A stretch of 64,000 nucleotides of DNA from Emydura subglobosa (taxonomy: Eukaryota; Chordata; Testudines; Chelidae). The stretch spans positions 496,001-560,000 of the forward strand of contig ML679971.1 of assembly GCA_007922225.1 (NCBI GenBank), in the 5' to 3' direction. The notes below the pieces were generated by a model that saw only the letters and a list, made by a program, of their open reading frames with translations, ran no database searches and had not been told where the DNA came from. The position numbers were made by a program, and so were the translations under genes. Below, piece after piece: positions 1 to 10,900 of the stretch; positions within the stretch are counted from its first letter, which is position 1; every line of letters begins with the position of its first letter.

Positions 1-417
1 TGTAATTTATTGGCAGCTAGTTCCATTTCCAGCTACTCCACCACTTGTGTAATGCAGAGAGGCAAAGGGACTCTAACAGCAATCACACAGAGCTATTCTG
101 CTACGTGCCTTCTTGCGTTTTTCATTCACTGTGACTAGAGTCTCTCAGGGAATATCTACGCTGCTCACTAAACCAGACCCGAGCTTGTGGACTGGGTGTT
201 TCCAAGCCCGCACGTGAATGTCCACATTGCATTGTAAAGCTGGGTTTACAATTGCTGGACTAGGGTATCTCAGCCATGCCAATGCATTCTGCATTACCAG
301 ACCTTCTGACTTGAGTCTGCAGCTTGACCTACATCCAGACTGTGAAAAGACAGGGCTTGGCCCTGGGTCTCGGCAGGATTTGGACTAGCAGAGTCCTAAG
401 ACCTGAGTCATGAGTGC

Positions 418-870
418 TTATGTAACTCAGAACTGCTTGGTGTGGCCCTTTGTCCCACTCAAATGCTAGCTCGGCCAACTACAGACTGATAAGCCTGTGT
501 CTTCTGGCTTAGGCGGTAGAGGCTCATGCATTAAGCTTAGGAGCTCCTAGGTTTGATCCCAGCCGCCCCCGACCAGGTTCTGTCAGCATTACAAGTGGGC
601 TGTCATGTGGGATTTCAACTGCAAAGTCTCTGAAACGCAGGACATGATTCCCTGGCCAGGGGGCGTATGTAACCTATACCCACTTGGTGGCACTCTGTCC
701 CCCTCTGGTGGTAGCTAGGCCAACTAAAACTTGATAAACTTACTAGAGCATTGGCTAAGAGTAAGATATCTTTTAGCTCAGGCAGAAGAGGCTCATGCAT
801 TAAGCTCAAGATGTCCCAGGTTTGATCCCAGCTGCTGCTGACTGGGGTCTGTCGGTGTTACACTTGCTGA
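418..870 (+). repeat. Two tandem copies of a tRNA-like SINE segment
   Basis: About 290 bp apart, two similar units contain GCTCATGCATTAAGCT followed by a pol III B-box-like GGTTTGATCCC (550-560 and 819-829). Unit 2 also has an A-box-like TAGCTCAGGCAG (775-786) about 33 bp before the B box, the spacing expected in tRNA genes. This fits a tRNA-derived SINE head. It is not a functional tRNA, since no clean cloverleaf is seen. Confidence 0.55.
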
Positions 871-1388
871 CCTGAGTCAGATTGATTTGTGTGTGGATGG
901 AAGCGGGGTTCGGGCTCAAAGATGAGTCAAAGCCCGGGTTTAGCATTCAGGATAGACATACCCCATGATGAGGAATGAGTGAGCATATTTGCCTTATAGC
1001 AGACTCCTAGGAGGCAAGGCAACGGCAGTCAACGGGCTTGCCCCAGAAGCTGAAAGCTCCCCATGTGTTCCCTGCTGATTTTGCACACATAGATGTGTTG
1101 GAATGACTGTTGACATGAAATGCAGAGGAACCTTTAAACGAGATTGGTGTCACCTTCTCAGTGGACACTGGGTGGGGGTGTGGGCAAGAGGATATTTTGG
1201 CAGGCGGGTGTGGGGGAATTTAATATTTTCAATCTAATGCATTTAAAAGTGAATAGGGCTGGATTTTCCAATCTGCTGTACCATTCTGGTGGTGCAAAGC
1301 ACCGCACACCTGCTGCTTCACCACATCTGATACAGAAGGAGGGAAGAAGATGTTGCAAAATGGAGTTGTGGTACATGCATCCTCACAT

Positions 1389-1540
1389 AGGGTCTATCTA
1401 CACTGCAGTGAGACTCCTACAGCTGGCCCGTGACAGCTGATTCACGCTCGTGAGGCTCAGGTGAAGGGACTGTTTAATTATGGTGTAGACGTTTGGGCTC
1501 AGGCTGCAGCCTGAGCTCTGGGACCCTCCCACCTCCTCAG
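1389..1540. mobile_element. Partial hAT-like MITE
   Basis: The segment runs from AGGGTCTATCTACACTGCAG through GGTGTAGACGTTTGGGCTCA to a C-rich centre. It resembles half of an inverted-repeat MITE common in turtle genomes (family memory). The opposite half is absent. Confidence 0.5.
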
Positions 1541-3270
1541 ATTATGGGCAACCCGTTTTGGTGAAAGGGCGAGATTGCAAATCCCCTTTCTCACACTAGT
1601 GCTCATATGAGTATCCCATTGACTTCAGAAGCTATAGATGAGAGGACATCTGGCCCGAGTACACAGGACTTGATCACAGTTTAAGAATAAAAAAATTTGT
1701 GGGTAGTGTTGGGGGTTCGATTTAATACAATAGCAAGGTGTCAAATAGCAAGGCTTAATCAACTTTACTAAACAAAGATGATTAGTCAAAGATTAATGCC
1801 ACATAATATAGAACAGAAGGCCAATACATTGCTAACCCATCTGGGAGACAGCAATGCAGCAGGTCAACTGTCTCAAAAATCTGAGCTTCACCCTACTTCT
1901 TTATTTACATCAGATGAGGGTTTCACTACATCTTTGCATTATTTTAAAGCTAATGTATCATGTTTATCTGTCTTCTTTGACATGCTTTTGAACACTTTGT
2001 GATAGGCTTACACAGAGCCTGCAGTAAACAGGACAGAGATTGCAACTAGTTTCTTATCTCGTTTTGACCATAGCATTGCAGAAATCAGCAAAATTTCAGC
2101 AACATCCTGCACCAGCTATAGCTAGGTATAGAGGATATGTTAGATAAGTATCAGTAAACTTGTTTGTCATGTCCTGTCCCTCTGGAATGACTCTCCACCT
2201 GGTACTGAAGTTGCAACATTTCCCGTCTCCTTTTGGTTAAACAGCTTAACATAAGTAAAAAGCATTTTGGAAAATCTTAACATGAATAAATATTCATGGT
2301 TATACAAAAATATATAATATAATTAATATACGATATTGGCTAACACTATAAACCTTATAGACATTTTCTTATCTGACTCCATACATATTTGCAAAACAAA
2401 GACTCTGTAGTAGCATGAATACCTAGAGGCTGATTGGTTAAATATATTTTTCCAGATTCGTCATACTCTCCTACATTATACACAACAAAGCCATGCAAAG
2501 GTTAGAGCATCCAACTATATTACAGTTTTAGGGTTATACAATTCAGCATGAAAATAAAACATTCTAAATATCACGTACTGTACTTATTCACTATTAGCTA
2601 CTGTCTTATTCTGGTTACATAAACATCTCCTTTTTAATCACACTTAGCTACAACTCCCAAGCCTTGATTAATACATTTTGCTTGTGAGAGCTGAATGCAT
2701 CTGTTTTCTGGTAGTTAACACTAAAGCAATTTATATTCCTGGTTAATAGTTCTGTTTGTGAGAGCTGGTTTCCCAGTCTGCTTACAAAAGTCAGCTCCAC
2801 AAATATCGATAAAGTTTTTTCCTTATCTGGTAACTGCCCCTGAAGCATTTACTAGTGTATATAACTAAACATGCAAGTACTGTTTTCCCATTTTGCCTTT
2901 GGCCTGCCTGCAAAGCACCATGGGGCTTTGGCTTAGTTCAGTCAACAGTAGATAGCCTTTGTTAAAATACTGACTGTAGATCACTGAGCCCCCTTCTCTG
3001 ACCAGAGGCTTCTAGAGCTCAAAGGCCAGTCTAATATTCCAGGAATGAATTTAATCGCTTTATCTTTTCTCTTTAATTTTATGTAGACTAGAACATTCAA
3101 CCCCATGAAGAGTCAGGCTGTCCAGTGCATACTTATGTCTGCTGGCAGGGTGATTCTTTTTGTTTTGTTTTTCATATTAGACACATGTACACGCTCTCTC
3201 TCTCTATGAAATGGCAGGATGTGCTATTTTAAACAACAATAAAATGGAGCCTCGACCTTTATAACTCCTA

Positions 3271-3562
3271 GGCCTGGTCTACACTGGCCGCTGATTTCGG
3301 CAGCAGTTGACGGGAGATACACAAGATACATACAGTAGCTTGCGTATCTCCCGTCGACTGCCTAATGTCTAACTACCATGGCATCTCCACTGTGCTGCGC
3401 CGATGAGAAATGCCCTTCTGTCAACACAGTGCTACGTTGCTTGCCGGAGTGGATTAACAGAGTTGACTTCCGGGTTCGATTGAGCGAGTCTTCACTGCCG
3501 CTCAGTCGAACCTGCAAAATCCATCCTGCACTGCCAGCCATGCCACCTGCAGTGTAGACATA
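3271..3562. mobile_element. MITE with GGCCTGGTCTACACTGG end and internal palindrome
   Basis: The left end GGCCTGGTCTACACTGG and the right end CAGTGTAGACATATC are inverted. Internally, 3304-3320 and 3344-3360 are inverted complements at 16 of 17 bases around a 23-base loop. The TIR type resembles the Harbinger element at 7411-9154. Confidence 0.65.
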
Positions 3563-3984
3563 TCTATAGCATCAAAATTGTTTGGAGCGGTTTGTGAAGA
3601 AGAAAAGCCAGCTGGTCCCAACCACAGTGGTTGCTGTTAAAATGCCTATGTCTGCAAATACCATATAGTGATATGAGATACCTCAGTTATTTGCTATTGA
3701 AAATATAGGGAAATACTGCTGTGTATCAGAGGAAGGTGCAAGAAACCCAACTATAGGCAGATGTGGGATAATCTGCTCCCTCCCAGGAAGGTCTCATCCT
3801 GAACCCTAATGGCTGGGGATTAATTTAAACCCTGAAGAATTTCTATCCCTGCCAAATGGAGAATGGCTAGGGGCCTAGAAAATCTCTCATGAAGACAGAC
3901 AGAAAAGACCAGGATTGTTTTTTTTAGAGATGAAACAAAGATGAGAGGAACCCACGGATCACCACATTTACCTTCATAGATCCA

Positions 3985-4360
3985 GGAACCAGTCCTGGAC
4001 CAGAACCCTATTGTGCTAGGTGCTGTAAAAACACAGAACAACAACAACAAAAAAAACAGTCCCTGCCCCAAACAGATTACAATCGAAGTAGAAGATAAGA
4101 TAGGCAGATGGGGGAGTCCGAGGAAACAATGAGATGATCAGTTTAGTAGGCTGCAGTCTCTGCATACAGCAACCTGACTGTGGTGAAGTTTTTTTTAGGC
4201 TTCATTGCAAAGGAGAGTTTTAAGGAGGGATTTTAAAGTGGATAATAAGTACCTTTGTGGATGTTTACAGCGATCTTCTCCAAGGTGTGAGGGGTAGCAT
4301 GGGAGAAATCCCCAAGACTGACTTTAAAGGGCCTTAAAAGTGAAGACAAGCAGCTTATGT
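3985..4360 (-). repeat. Degraded MIR/L2-like interspersed repeat
   Basis: It contains TTGTGCTAGGTGCTGTAAAA, CAGTCCCTGCCCCAAACAGA and TTACAATC in the order of a widespread sauropsid repeat, then AGGAGAGTTTTAAGGAGGGA. No ORF is present. Confidence 0.5.
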
Positions 4361-4394
4361 TTGATGCAATAGTTTACAAACTAAAGACAATACA

Positions 4395-4690
4395 TACAGA
4401 GGAATCAATGTTATCCCTGTTTTACAGCTGGGGAGCAAAGGCATTGAGCGGTTAAGGCTGTTTTTGTCAAAAGGGCCTTGGAGAATTAGGCATTTACCCA
4501 TTAAAATTCTGTGAGAGCTGGGTGCATAACTTATTTTGGCTCTCTTGAAAACCTCAGCCTGTATATCTTGCCCAGCATCACACAAGGCGTCTGTGGAAGA
4601 GCTGTAAATTGAATTGAGACCTCCTGAGTCTCAGTCCAGTGACTTCCCACAAGACCATTTATTCCTTCAGCTCTTGTATCTATTACATGT
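4395..4690 (-). repeat. MIR-like SINE, interrupted
   Basis: The reverse-oriented MIR core is recognisable: ATCCCTGTTTTACAGCTGGG, then after a gap CCCAGCATCACACAAGG, followed by sequence corresponding to the tRNA-like head. It lies just upstream of exon 1. Confidence 0.55.
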
Positions 4691-4763
4691 AGCACCTTTG
4701 AACTTGAAATACCCAGTTTGTATGTGAGTGACCAGTTGAATTTTGCTCTTCTGTTGTTTTTAG

Positions 4764-4976
4764 GTGGTAAGCTCTTGTTGATCGGCCCTGGACCCATAGA
4801 AATCCATGCTCATTATATTCTGGTATCCGATGGCGGCAAATTCCAGGTGGGATCCCCAGATGAACCTTTCCATGACAAAGCTCACATCCATCTCCATGGA
4901 AGCTTTCGTTCTGCAACCTTCTTTCCATATGGGGCCAAATTCCTGGCTGTGAGGAACGGGACCATTTCCATGCATG
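4764..4976 (+). CDS. PKHD1: PKHD1 exon 1 of window: middle of first G8 domain
   Basis: 213 bp, phase 1 to phase 1. The acceptor is a pyrimidine-rich run ending ttgtttttag, and the donor is catg|gtgagt. The reading starts with two bases (gt) that complete a Gly codon. It then encodes [10 protein letters not shown], a histidine-containing strand, [24 protein letters not shown] and [15 protein letters not shown]. The GGxxxVGSxxxPF and AVRNGTxxxHG patterns are the hallmark of G8 domains, which carry conserved glycines and predicted beta strands. One sequon (NGT) is present. The start of the G8 domain must lie in an exon upstream of the window, since nothing suitable appears in 1-4763. In human PKHD1 this corresponds to about exon 36 (from memory). 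Confidence 0.93.
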
Positions 4977-7900
4977 GTGAGTTGGAGAGCGTACAGTGTG
5001 GTTCTCTCTAACATAAAAAAAAAAAGTGCTGATCATATTTCTAGTTCAGACAATGAATGAGCCAACATAAATCATTGGGGAATGGAATTTGCAGAAGGGG
5101 CTCTGCACGCACAGCCAGGGCCAGATCCAGAGATCTTAGCTCCCGCATAGGCATCTAAATAAGTGGCCATATTTTAAAAGGGCGTAACATGTTAGGTGCT
5201 GACCGACCCCTTTTGCAAATCTGGCCAGAAGTGGGAGCTGCTGGGTGCGAGCACCCATGAAGAGTTGGCCCTTAGTTAGGTGCCCAAATGACAGCTGAGT
5301 GCTTCTGCAGATCTGTCCCCGGTCGTGAGTGCTGAGTACTTGAAAACTGAACCTTTGAACTTCAGGATATCCCTCTTGCTGTGTGCCGCAGGGCTCTGTT
5401 TTGTGGGTACGATGGTACAGAGCGTCCTTTTCTTCAACTGCTTTGTAGAACAGCAGGACAGGATCTCTGCATAGCACCCAGGAGAGTGCCTAGGAGGGGG
5501 ACTGGGATCTCTCTTCCCTGCACTTCAAGGGAGTGTAGATTGCCAGCTAAGCATCCTGGCCAGGCCCATGCCAAGCATGCCAGGGCCATCAGTACGTACC
5601 AGCAGGGACAGACATGCTACTTCTTTTCAAAAGGGTACTAAAGTGCACTGGGCAGCATGCTAACCTCCCCCCCACACCAGCCATTATATCCCGTGCCAGC
5701 AGAGTGCCTCCAGCATCAGCAGCACAAATGGCTCAGCTCTGCTCGCCTGGCCTTCCATTCAGTCACACCTGTTCAGGGCAGGGCTTTGCCCTGTGTGATT
5801 TGCCCAAGGCTACACTTAAGTCTGTAGCAGCACCAGTTCATGGTGCAGTTCATGGTGCCCAGGCCCTGCTCCAGCCACTAGACTGCACTTTCAGCAGTTG
5901 GTTACATAACACAGACAGAACTAGCCGCATCTGGGGGAAAAACAAAAGCTGTAACCACCTGAGGCTCATGGGGAAGGTTCTTTGGATCAGGAAAGGGGTT
6001 TATCAATTTGGCAGGTATAAATGGCTACATATAAGGAGGCACCCATTATAGTCATTACTAGCAAATTGCCCTTTTTAGCTATTTTTTTAATTAATAAAGT
6101 CTAACAGAACTGCCTATTTCTAGGATGAGAAATAGACAGTGGATCTGAGTCTCGGAATTTGGATATTGGTTTGGGTCTGAGTGCAGCTTCCACAGAGTTT
6201 TCGTGCATATTTTAGATCTGAGGATCCTTTTGGGATCATAACAGAGAGCTGTGAAATTCAGGTCCAGACGCCACCTTCCCTCAAGTTCATGGGGCTAGTG
6301 GATTGGGTCTGGAGTTCTGATCCTAGTCCCATCACCAATTCAGATATTGGGAAAGCTCACCAACTCAAAGTCTTAACTCGTTGACAATTTTCAAATGCAA
6401 CATTTGCCTTAGCAAAGGTGGGAAACCTAGCACCTATTACAGTGCTTCCTCTCCCCCCGGTTACAACATGTCTACATTAGCATTGGGTAAGAGCTTGTAT
6501 CCTCCAGTAGGGATTGAATTTACAACCTCCTGGCCCACGAGCAGAAATGTTAACATGAGCTTTACTGACACACATGGTTTTCCCTCAAAGACAATGCCAG
6601 CCGCTGAGGGGTACAATTGGAGTACGTGCAGAGAATAAGCTCTACTGCTGGTTTGTAATCTGGTCTGCTCACATGAGCTAAGCCGCGTCAAGTGGGGTCA
6701 GTATTTGAATGGGAGACCTTATATGAATGCTGGAGTGCAACAGGAAGTAATGCTGGTGGTTCCAGAGGTTACACAGAGTCTAGGGAATTTGCATTGGGTG
6801 AAGGGAGTGCTGTGCTTTGGTGCGATCCAAAGCTGGGTGAGGTGGCCTTGACCACTTTGTCAAGGTATTGTGAGACTGAATTCTTAAGTGCTTAAAGATT
6901 CTTGGTTGACAGGTCTTATAAAAGGGCAGAGTAATTCTATACCATTTCATACAGAGGGACTTTGTGAGTATAACATTCTATCGGACTCACAGAAAACATC
7001 CTGATTCATAGACTAAAAGAGTCTGAGGCCAGAAGGGACCATGAAATCATCTAGTCTGACCTCCTGTATAATGCAGGCTATAGAATTTCACCCAGTTACC
7101 CATCTATGGAGTTTACTAACTTGTCTTTGATTAAAACATCATTTGAAGACCTCAAGAGATTGAGGAACCACCGATTCCCTTGCTAGTTTGTTCCAGCAGT
7201 TAATCATCCTTACTGTTAAAAAATGTGTGCCTAATGGCTAATCTGAGTTTGTCTGGCTTCAGCTTCCAGCCATTGGTTCTTGTTCTGCCTTTCCCTGCTA
7301 AATTAAAGGAGCCTTCATTGTCAGTTTTGATTTGGATTCAGTCAGCCTAATGCAATCATTGTTTAGATGACATCTAGTACTTCTTTTAGGATGTAGGCCT
7401 CCTCTTCTTAGGGTAGGTCTACACTGCCGAGTGAAGTCGACTTTCACCCATCCATTTTTAGAAGTCGCAGCAGCGTGTACACACCACGCTGTTTGCGCAG
7501 GTCTTGTGCGTCCACACTCACCACGCTTATTTCGACTTTCAAAGCAGTGCACTGTGGGTCGCTATTCCCACAGTGCAACTAGCCACGGTGGCTGTTGAGA
7601 CAAGTTTCCTTGTCCCATGATGCAATGCTGCTTCCCCCTCCCTTCTTCCCACAAACAAATGGGAAACCTATTTTCACGCAGTTTTTTTACGCGGCGCGCT
7701 CGCCATTGCTGCGGAGACATGGAGCCAGCTCAACTCTGCACTATTATTGTGAGTGTTACAAATACATCACGGCTTATCATCGAGTATTTTCGAAGTAGAG
7801 CGAGAAGCCGAAGCACAGGCAACAGCGAAGCCACCGGGGCTGTCCGGCTACAAGCCATCGAGCGGAACAATTCCCGATTGCTGCAGGCTATAACACATCA

Positions 7901-10900
7901 TCTGCAGTCCATGGAAAGATGGTAAACCAGGGGATCTGCGGACAGTGTGGGTGGTGGTGGTGGGAGGTATACAGTCTCTGCTTAAACCAAATAAAAATAA
8001 TTGAAGTTTTTTGGTAGAACAGTATAATGGGGAATACAAAGGCACAGGGCATCTGCTGTATAGCTCAGGTATTTTAAACATGCACCATGAGATATCAACT
8101 GATGATTATCGGAGCATAGCTCATCACATAAATAAACTGTTCCCTGGGTAACCCCCCAGTACAGTCACCGAAATGCCTGAAATCCTCTTCCTGCCCCACC
8201 CCCCCATGTAAAAGGACAGAACTGCTAAGAAGAAAAAAAACTCACCAGATGTGCCTTCCCCGGGATCATTAGTGCTGTCCTGTGTGCTGCTGGACTGCTC
8301 TGGGGTCAGGAATATGTACTGACTTTCAGGGAGAACGGACATCCCACTCTCCTGCACCCTGCTCTCCTCAGCCTTCTCCTCCTCTTCGTCCATGGAGTCC
8401 TCATCATTGTCCATGGACTGTGACCTAGCAGAGATATCGATGCTGTGGGGCGGCACCGTGGTGGGATCGCCACCAAGAATTGCGTGCACCTCATCGTAGA
8501 AGCGGCATGTTTTGGGCGAGGAGCAGAAAGTCTGTTAGCTTCCCTGGCTTTCTGATACGACTGATGCAGCTCCTTGATCTTCACGCGGCACTGCTGAGCA
8601 TCCCTCTTGTGTCCCTTCTCCAGCATGCCCTGGGATATCTTCCCATAAAAGTCCAGCTTCCTTTTGCTGGCTCTGAGCTGAGCCAGAACAGACTCCTCAC
8701 CTCACAGACCGATGGCGTCTAAGACCTCTGGTCGACCCCATGCTGGAGCATGTTTGGGCTTTGAAGTAGCCATGAGGAGTACAGCGACAGAGCTCTCTCC
8801 ATGCTGGCAGCACAGGAAATGAAAATTCAAATGTTCCTGGGGCTTGAGGGAAGGGGACATTTCTGGGACCACAGTACAGCACAGGGCGAATGTCCAAAGT
8901 GGTCACAATGGGGCACTGTGGGATACCTCCCGGAGGCCAATAAAGTCGATTTAAGTGAAGTTGTGTCTACACTGACACTAAATCGAACCAATAAATTTGA
9001 ATTAGGCACTATGCCACTTGCAGAGGTGGTCTTATTAAGTCGACTTTTGCCGTGGCTTAAGTCAACTTAACTGTAGTGCTAGTGTAGACGCAGGTGTACG
9101 GAGATCGACGTAAGTGACTCTATGTTGACCTCTGTCACCAGTGTAGACCAGGCCTATTAGAGTGATAAGACCTCCCTGGATCATGCTCAGAATGATTTCT
9201 CTGCTTGAGGCACACTTATTCAACAAAGCTCTTCAAGGCACAGAAATTCCTTCCCTTAAGCTCATGCTGTCACCTGGAGCTTTGTCAAGGACTGAAGGTT
9301 AGTGCCCGGACTGCATTTCTATGGCAGTAAAGGATGGGCGGATTGAGGGTGTGATAGATACACAACAATGAATGCTTTCAATCAATTTCAAGTGTTCTCA
9401 GGACAAGCCATTCAAATGCTGACATAGTCATGACATTAAGGTATGTGGTTGTTGATCTTCAACAATGTGCTTGGCATTAAGCTGTGGCTTGACAAAGCCC
9501 TGGCTGGGATTATTTAGCTGAGGTTAGTCTTGGTTAGTCCTGCTTTGAGCAGGGGGTTGGACTAGATGACCTCCTGAGGTCCCTTCCAACTCTATGATTC
9601 TACGATTACATAGAACATAAAGGAGAAATGGTTACTGCCCCAAAGATCTCTAAAAGCAAAAGGCAAAGGTAACCCATTGTCCCACAGAGACTACAAGTCT
9701 GTCATAGCTACCTGCTGACAGAGTTACTTCTGTGGATGCCTGCTTTTTATCGCTGCAGGGCATGGGTTCAGTGTTTGTGATGACCCAAGGATGCTCCTCT
9801 AAAAACCAGTTCAGAAACACAAAATGTTAGGAGGCTGGATTCATCTCAAAGTGGTGCAGCCTTTTGTCATGAGTAAACAACAGCATTTCTTCCGGGAGGC
9901 AAATTTGCATGTTTGTTTTGAGAAAGGACTTGGAACAGGTGAACGTTCCACATCATAGGAAGGGAGAAGTTAAGGGATAGAGCAAGGAGAGCTGAGGGCA
10001 GGGATCTAGGGCTAAACTCATGCTGGTTGAAAGTGAGTTGACGTAGGTGGAGCTGCAGCTGGGATACATACATTTGGTCCATCGGTTGGAGCAGAGTAGC
10101 ACAGGGCTTTGATGAAGAGTGATGCAGAAGGGAGCCATTCCTGAGTGAGTGTCATACTGGGAGATGCGTGTTCTTTGAAGAATTGTTGCCTCTCCTCTCA
10201 CATACAGCATTTTCCTCTTCTTGTTTTCTCCTTGGTCGTTTCCCATTTCTGATAGTTTGGTGGAAGACATAACTTTCTGGTGCAGCAATCGATTTTGGGT
10301 GTTTCTGTGGCCCCCTTTGTTGTAGTATCCAAGCACTTCACAGACTCTGATGTGTTTATCCGCATAGCACCCCTGTGAGTTAGAGAAGTGCTAGTATCCC
10401 TGTTTTACAGCTGAAGAACTGAGACAGAGAGAGATTCAGTGACAAGACAGAGGTCACACAGGGAGTCTGGGGTAGCAGAAGGAATTGAACTTGGGTCTCT
10501 ACAGTCCCATGCTTGCACACAATCCACTGGACCACTCTTCCTCGGCTGTCTACTGAAGCACAGTTAATATTTATTCACCCCCAAAGTGCTCAATGATGCT
10601 GCTTTTCAGATGAAAACAAGAAGGCCAAGGTCCCTGCTCCAAAGCGTCTACAATCTAAGTGCCAAACCCTGATTGCCTCACACATTCATGTAGCCCCACT
10701 GAATATTGTCTAACTTATGGGGAAAGCCTGTTTGTCTTAAGTGAGTGGCTCCACTGAATAGAGGCAGATAGGAGATAACAAAAGCTCATGTACATAGCAT
10801 TGTTTAGGTTTGGGGTTATCATGTTCTAAAGTTAAGGCGTAGCTCAAATGGGGGAGGCTTAGGGGGCCAAAAAACATCAGCCGTGCGGTGGAACGTGAAA

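Larger units (their letters stand above)
1..4763 (+). other. Intron upstream of exon 1 (3' part)
   Basis: No exon-like open frame with splice borders is visible. It holds tRNA-like SINE segments (418-870), half of a hAT-like MITE (1389-1540), a palindromic MITE (3271-3562), MIR-like pieces (3985-4360 and 4395-4690) and AT-rich unique sequence (about 1680-3260). It ends in the pyrimidine-rich acceptor of exon 1. Confidence 0.8.
7411..9154. mobile_element. PIF/Harbinger DNA transposon derivative (1.74 kb)
   Basis: The ends are inverted: GGGTAGGTCTACACTG on the left and CAGTGTAGACCAGGCC on the right. TTA flanks the left end and TATTA follows the right end, compatible with the TWA target preference, but the duplication is not exact. 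It carries a minus-strand Myb/SANT-like gene remnant (8246-8773) and a plus-strand frame (7617-7925) that may be the first exon of the transposase gene. The DDE catalytic core was not found, so the element is probably an internally deleted, non-autonomous copy. Confidence 0.7.

Noticed and set aside
775..829. Functional tRNA gene
   Set aside because: A and B boxes are present, but acceptor-stem pairing and a proper anticodon loop are not; it is part of a SINE.
4683..5036. Minus-strand open frames across 4683-5036
   Set aside because: Antisense shadows of PKHD1 exon 1.
5381..6051. Overlapping plus-strand open frames of 86 and 145 codons
   Set aside because: No family resemblance, no splice context, GC-richer intron sequence; chance frames.
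6660..6730. 5S rRNA gene
   Set aside because: Only the internal promoter part matches, with several changes and without the first third or a terminator run.
10160..10336. Possible exon on the minus strand (127-codon frame 9953-10336)
   Set aside because: No splice-border logic, no motif, and it overlaps a MIR-like stretch.
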